NCBI GenBank assembly: GCA_002633005.1
Contig: NMRA01000115.1
Coordinates: 575,247 to 639,246 of the forward strand
Reading direction: 5' to 3'
Origin: Phoronis australis
Taxonomy: Eukaryota > Phoronida > Phoronidae
DNA: 64,000 nucleotides
The translations under genes and the position numbers were made by a program. Each line of letters starts with the position of its first letter. Position 1 is the stretch's first letter. The notes below the pieces were generated by a model. The model did not search any database and was not told the DNA's origin. It saw only the letters and a list, made by a program, of their open reading frames with translations. Shown here piece after piece: positions 59,690-64,000 of the stretch.

Positions 59690-61190
59690 AAAATTGCCAC
59701 TAGAGGAATACCGGTAGTCAGAATCATCCTAAAGTTGTCATCGTCCGTTGTCAACATCACATAAATACACTTGCTAAATTTAGTAAAGATCCTGCAAACG
59801 GTTTGGGAGATACAGCCATGGGCGCAAAAAAAAAAAAACTACCACTAGGAGGCGCCACAGTAGTCCAAATCATCTGAAAATCATTGTCAGCTGTCTTCCT
59901 TATAGTAAGCACATACACGCCAATTTTCACAATCATCCTTTGAGCGGTTTGGTTGATAGAGGGGTGGACGCAAAAATACAGACTCGAAAACAGTAAAAAT
60001 GGCCACTAGGTGGCGCAAACTACGTCGAATCCATCTGAAAACAGTAGGATAGCGTCATCTCACTAATAGGTGCCTACATACCAAATTTCATGAAAATCCG
60101 TTCAATACTTTTGAAGATACAAAGGTAAGCGTAAAAAACTAAAATTGCCACTAGGGGGCACACCGGTAGTCGGATCCGACCAAAAGTCGTCATCTTCCGT
60201 TGTTAACATCATATAAATATACTTACACAATTTGTAAAGATCCTGCGAACGGTTTAGGAGATACAGCCATAGGCGCAAAAAAACAAAACTGCCACTAGGA
60301 GGCGCCACAGTAGTCGAAATCGTCGGAAAATCATCGTCAACCATCCTCTACATAGTAAGCATATACATGCCAATTTTCACAATCATCCTTTGAGCGGTTT
60401 GGTTGATAGAGGGGTGGACGCACAAAAACAGACTCGAAAACACTAAAAATGGCCACTAGGTGGCGCAAACTATGTCGAATCCATCTGAAAACGGGAGGAT
60501 AGCGTCATCTCACTAATAGGTGCCTACATACCAAATTTCATGAAAATCCAATAAGGACTTGTGAAGATACAAAGGTAAGCGTAAAAAAATTAAAATTGCC
60601 ACTAGGGGGCACACCGGTAGTCGGATCCGTCCAAAAGTCGTCATCTTCCGTTGTTAACATCATATAAATATACTTACACAATTTCGTAAAGATCCTGCGA
60701 ACGGTTTAGGAGATACAGCCATAGGCGCAAAAAAAAAAAAACTGCCACTAGGAGGCGCCACAGTAGTCGAAATCGTCGGAAAATCATCGTCAACCGTCCT
60801 CTACATAGTAAGCACATACATGCCAATTTTCACAATCATCCTTTGAGCGGTTTGGTTGATAGAGGGGTGGAAGCACAAAAACAGACTCGAAAACAGTAAA
60901 AATGGCCACTAGGTGGCGCAAACTATGTCGAATCCATCCGAAAACGGCAGGATAGCGTCATCTCACTACTAGGTGCCTACATACCAAATTTCATGAAAAT
61001 CCGTTCAGGACTTTTGAAGATACAAAGGTAAGTGTAAAAAACTAAAATTGCCACTAGGGGGCACACCGGTAGTCGGATCTGTCCGAAAGTTCGCACATGC
61101 CGTCCCATTCATGAATGGAACATATGTGCCAAATTTCATGAACGTATGTCAAAGGCTTTTGGAGAAAGAGCAGCGGACGCCGGACGCCAG
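59690..61190. repeat. 451-bp higher-order tandem repeat, three full copies and a partial, each of three ~150-bp subunits
   Basis: The word AAAATTGCCACTAG starts at 59690, 60141, 60592 and 61044, giving periods of 451, 451 and 452 bases. Within each period the related words GCCACTAGGGGGC, GCCACTAGGAGGCGC and GCCACTAGGTGGCGC recur about every 150 bases, each followed by GTCGGAT/GTCGAAT and later by CCAATTTTCACAATCATCC- or CCAAATTTCATGAAAATCC-type words. The three subunits are therefore homologous, making a three-part higher-order unit. Copies of the long unit are nearly identical, whereas subunits within a unit are well diverged. No coding potential is seen. Confidence 0.85.
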
Positions 61191-61275
61191 ACGCCGGACG
61201 GACGCCACCCGGACGGACGGACGGACGGACAGAGATGACGGCATAATGCGTCCACATATAAATATGTGGGCGCAT
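61170..61275. repeat. (GGAC)n microsatellite and terminal hairpin closing the tandem array
   Basis: After the last repeat subunit come GGACGCCGGACGCC-type repeats and five or more GGAC units (61207-61230). A hairpin follows at 61246-61275: ATGCGTCCACATAT, a two-base loop, ATATGTGGGCGCAT, with one mismatch, then AAAAA. The ordered layout (array, GGAC run, hairpin, A-run) looks like a defined element end rather than random satellite decay. Confidence 0.65.
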
Positions 61276-63289
61276 AAAAATCACTGCAACAAATTTATCC
61301 ATAATCTACATTAAGTGTGGTTAGGGCCCATGAACAGGCTCCTTCATTTGCTATGTTTCAATTGTCATTCATGTCCACCAATGTGCCAAAATGCACACTA
61401 CCCAAAAAGCAAGTGTACCTTCTGCTTTTTATCTTACTGTCAAGAAATTGGGATAATGGCCCCAATTAATGAATGAATGAGTTCAGTAAGAAATCCTTGA
61501 CAGTCAATTGGATAAATCAAAGCCCTATGCACTTTTGCATTATAGTGGTAGAGCAAGGTTTTAGAAGAAGTTTAATGACTCATAAAGAGGGGACCATTTT
61601 TTCTCCCTGCAACACACAGTAAGGACACCAACCCGTCTGGGAGGGTCTTTAATTGATCAAACTTCCTTGGAAATTTTGATTTTATAGGTAATCTTTAATT
61701 GATCAAACTTCCTTGGAAATTTTGATTTGTAAGGCAATCTATCATGGAATAAACCATTGGATTTGCAGACGCTTTCTTCAGAAGCAATTAATTTAACCTT
61801 CAAATAAATGTAAATCACCATTCCTAACTCACTTTGTCTACTCAGTCAAAGAAGCAATTCGCCCTGTTTAGCTTGTGAAAAAGGGAAATCAAATCGGGCC
61901 ACTTACTCTCATAAGGCCCTTTCATACTAACTTGAGTCTGGTCTGAGCAGAGCATCGCCTACGGGAACTAAACCGTTCATACCGGCTTTGGTAGTGAGTA
62001 AACGGTAGGTGATGTTATTGTCATCGAAGTAATCACAAGGTAGCGCTGCACGCTAAGATTTTTTTAATGTGCCAATTTGGGAACATTTTCATGTGCTAAT
62101 TGACATAAAACTCGTTTTTTATTCGATTGGTAATTCTTTGAGCAAAACATTAAAAACTACTAGGGACAACACTTCCCTTTAATTGTCGACGATAACCATG
62201 GCACCTGGCAAGAAATTCGATTGGACCGAAGTTGAACGTTCACACTACACCGCAGCATCGAAGCTCCGCTGTTAATCCACCTGTTTACTGCGATGTTAAC
62301 AAGCGCTGTTAACTTCGATCCAGGACCGAAGCTAACGGTTCATACAGACAGCAAATCCCCAAAACTTTGACGCGTCGACGTTAGTATGAAAAGGCTTATA
62401 AAATTGGTCGCATAATATACCTACAAGTGCACCAAAACCGTCGTCAACTAAAAAATGTTTCAAAATTCAATGGGGTTGGCAAACTTGTGAATTCGAAAAT
62501 GGCGCATGCTAGCATTGCCTGTGAGTTGAGTTGGTAACAAAAACAGAATCAGGTTAAGTAATTCACTTACTCAGAGATCGCGTGCTTGCTGTTTCGGACA
62601 TTTCAAACTGCACTCTAGTCCTTTCTCAATAAATGATGGGGTTTTCAGTGTTTCCTGTCGTTCTGTGACCCAGAAGTAGTAAAGTGTCATCAATGTATAT
62701 AGGAGGACGTTGAAGTCCCTCGTCTCGATTCATGGTAGCTAGACTCGCGCTAGACTTTTAACATTATTAGCCAAACCATCTGAAATCATTTAGCTATTTT
62801 CAAAAATTATCAGCCAAATACTTTCTCTTTTCCCAATCCCGGCAACTGACAAAAACACAGTTACACGGACGAAACTTCTAATTTTTTATGTTATGTACAG
62901 GTCCTTTTCATAAAGGTACTACAAAAAAGACGTTTGCCTAAACAAAAAAAGCAAATTATCAACATTCCAAGGTCATAAAGCAACCTAATAAGTTGCAGGG
63001 AATGTCAGTTTGGGCAGGGTCCCCCTATACCGGAGTTACAGCGAGTGTACGCCGGCCACAATGCTTGTTATTTTTAGGACTCCGAATCGAAGTAGGAATG
63101 TTGCTTGCGGCGCGACTTCATTCGAGCTGACAGTGAGTCAATATGCGAGTAGGTTTCCCGAAATTAATTCTTATAGTCGAGTTGCGAAATCATTCGCCAA
63201 GTGGGCCAATGGACTTAGCTATAACATCGCCAGTGCCGCTCAGAATTCCCCAATGGCGAGCTGACGAGCAGCTACTGCGAGCCTAGGGT
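61276..63289. other. Intergenic DNA, with a 46-bp tandem duplication at 61646-61737
   Basis: Bases 61646-61691 and 61692-61737 are two copies of a 46-base unit starting TCTTTAATTGATCAAACTTC with a few differences. Around 61475 there is a short AATG microsatellite. Otherwise no gene, RNA or inverted repeat was recognised. Confidence 0.45.
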
Positions 63290-64000
63290 AGGCTTAATGG
63301 TTTTTATAAGTATGGCCTCTTTAACCTTTCTGGAGTACCAGTTCTTCTTTAGCCAGAACCTCAGCGTGATCACTGCCATACAGTGCATCAAAAGGCACCT
63401 AGGTGTTCACCTACTCCTGGTTGAGAATGTCTTGATGATGGACAAGGCTTTGCCTATAGAGACGCTGGTAAACAAGGCACCAACGTTGTAAGATGCAGGT
63501 TTGTTACCTGGGGTATTTCCAGTCCACTTAAAAAGTTCAAAAATTCCTGACTGTTGAGAACACTGTGATCAGTCTTGACATGGAGTAACAGATGTTTCTT
63601 GATCCAATCAGATATTTGGCAGCTCTGCAGGTAATGCCGCCATACCAAGAAACAATGGGTTTAAGGGGAATGTCTTCTCTGTGGGATTCCCTACATCTTG
63701 GGTTTCCATGCCCCTAAGGATATTCACAAGCTCATTCAAGTACTTGCCTGCTGTTGTTCACATATGTTAGAGTTGCGAAGGATAACACCAAGTTTCTCGT
63801 TTAGCTGAGTTTTATTCATGACAAATCAACACCTTCATCACGAGGGAGAGTCATGCCATCTTATCAGGGGTAGTGATGTTCAAGTTGGATGGCTCAGCAC
63901 GAGTAATAAAGCAGGTGATGTCACTTGGAGTTGATTGGCCTTGTCCGCAAGTAACCTGTCTCGTCGCATTCCCAGTGTTGCTGATAATTACATTGTCTGG
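63290..64000 (-). pseudogene. Penelope-like element reverse transcriptase, decayed and running off the window
   Basis: On the minus strand pieces of a Penelope-like RT appear in order but in different frames: HREDIPLKPIVSWYGGIT (63673-63639 region), KYL then HSVLNSQEFLNFLSGLEIP, SYNVGALFTSVSIGKALSII (around 63480-63440) and LRFWLKKNWYSRKVKEA (around 63330). These parallel the family's R/KPIVS, FDVxxLFTxVP and following motifs. The expected catalytic Asp in the FDV motif is Asn here, and at least two frame changes are needed. The YxDD region is absent before 63290, and the N-terminal part continues beyond 64000. It is a dead retroelement copy. Confidence 0.65.

Overview
This window is animal nuclear DNA, most likely from a marine invertebrate. 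It has long introns with GT-AG splice sites, a TALE homeobox gene of the TGIF class, a BAG2 co-chaperone gene and large C2H2 zinc-finger exons. The space between genes is crowded with short inverted-repeat (MITE-like) elements, Penelope-like retroelement remnants and a THAP-containing fold-back element. The repeat style resembles lancelets, hemichordates or lophotrochozoans, but I cannot name the species. No rRNA, tRNA, CRISPR array or bacterial-type operon was found.

Layout. (1) 1-14 kb, plus strand: a TGIF homeobox gene with a proposed 16-nt first coding exon (1882-1897), a 9.8-kb intron and a terminal exon (11684-12609) holding the whole homeodomain; a poly(A) signal lies at 13954. (2) 14-32.9 kb: gene-poor DNA with several inverted-repeat families, a degenerate tandem-repeat block and a hammerhead-ribozyme-like motif. 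(3) 32.9-34.2 kb, plus: an intact single-coding-exon glycosyltransferase of the Anp1/Mnn9 family, best known from fungal Golgi mannosyltransferases. (4) 37.1-41.3 kb, plus: a complete three-exon BAG2 gene. (5) 44.0-46.6 kb, minus: a zinc-finger exon whose frame is broken by one in-frame TAG inside a finger and which carries a 45-residue tandem repeat. (6) 50.6-50.9 kb, minus: a small exon that looks like the start of a secreted protein, with a one-base frame break. (7) 53.9-57.1 kb, minus: a large exon with about 15 fingers, a paralogue of (5). (8) 57.6-58.8 kb: the THAP fold-back element. (9) 59.7-61.3 kb: a 451-bp higher-order tandem repeat ending in a (GGAC)n run and a hairpin. (10) 63.3-64.0 kb, minus: a decayed Penelope-like reverse transcriptase running off the window.

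The genes do not form a pathway. TGIF and the two zinc-finger proteins are nuclear regulators, BAG2 is an Hsc70 co-chaperone, and the Anp1-like protein is a predicted type II Golgi membrane enzyme. The observations most worth following are the Anp1-like gene in an animal, the TAG-interrupted zinc-finger gene with its repeat, the TGIF micro-exon and the TGACA-motif cluster around it, the hierarchical tandem repeat, the THAP fold-back element and the tiny hairpin with 9-bp target duplications.
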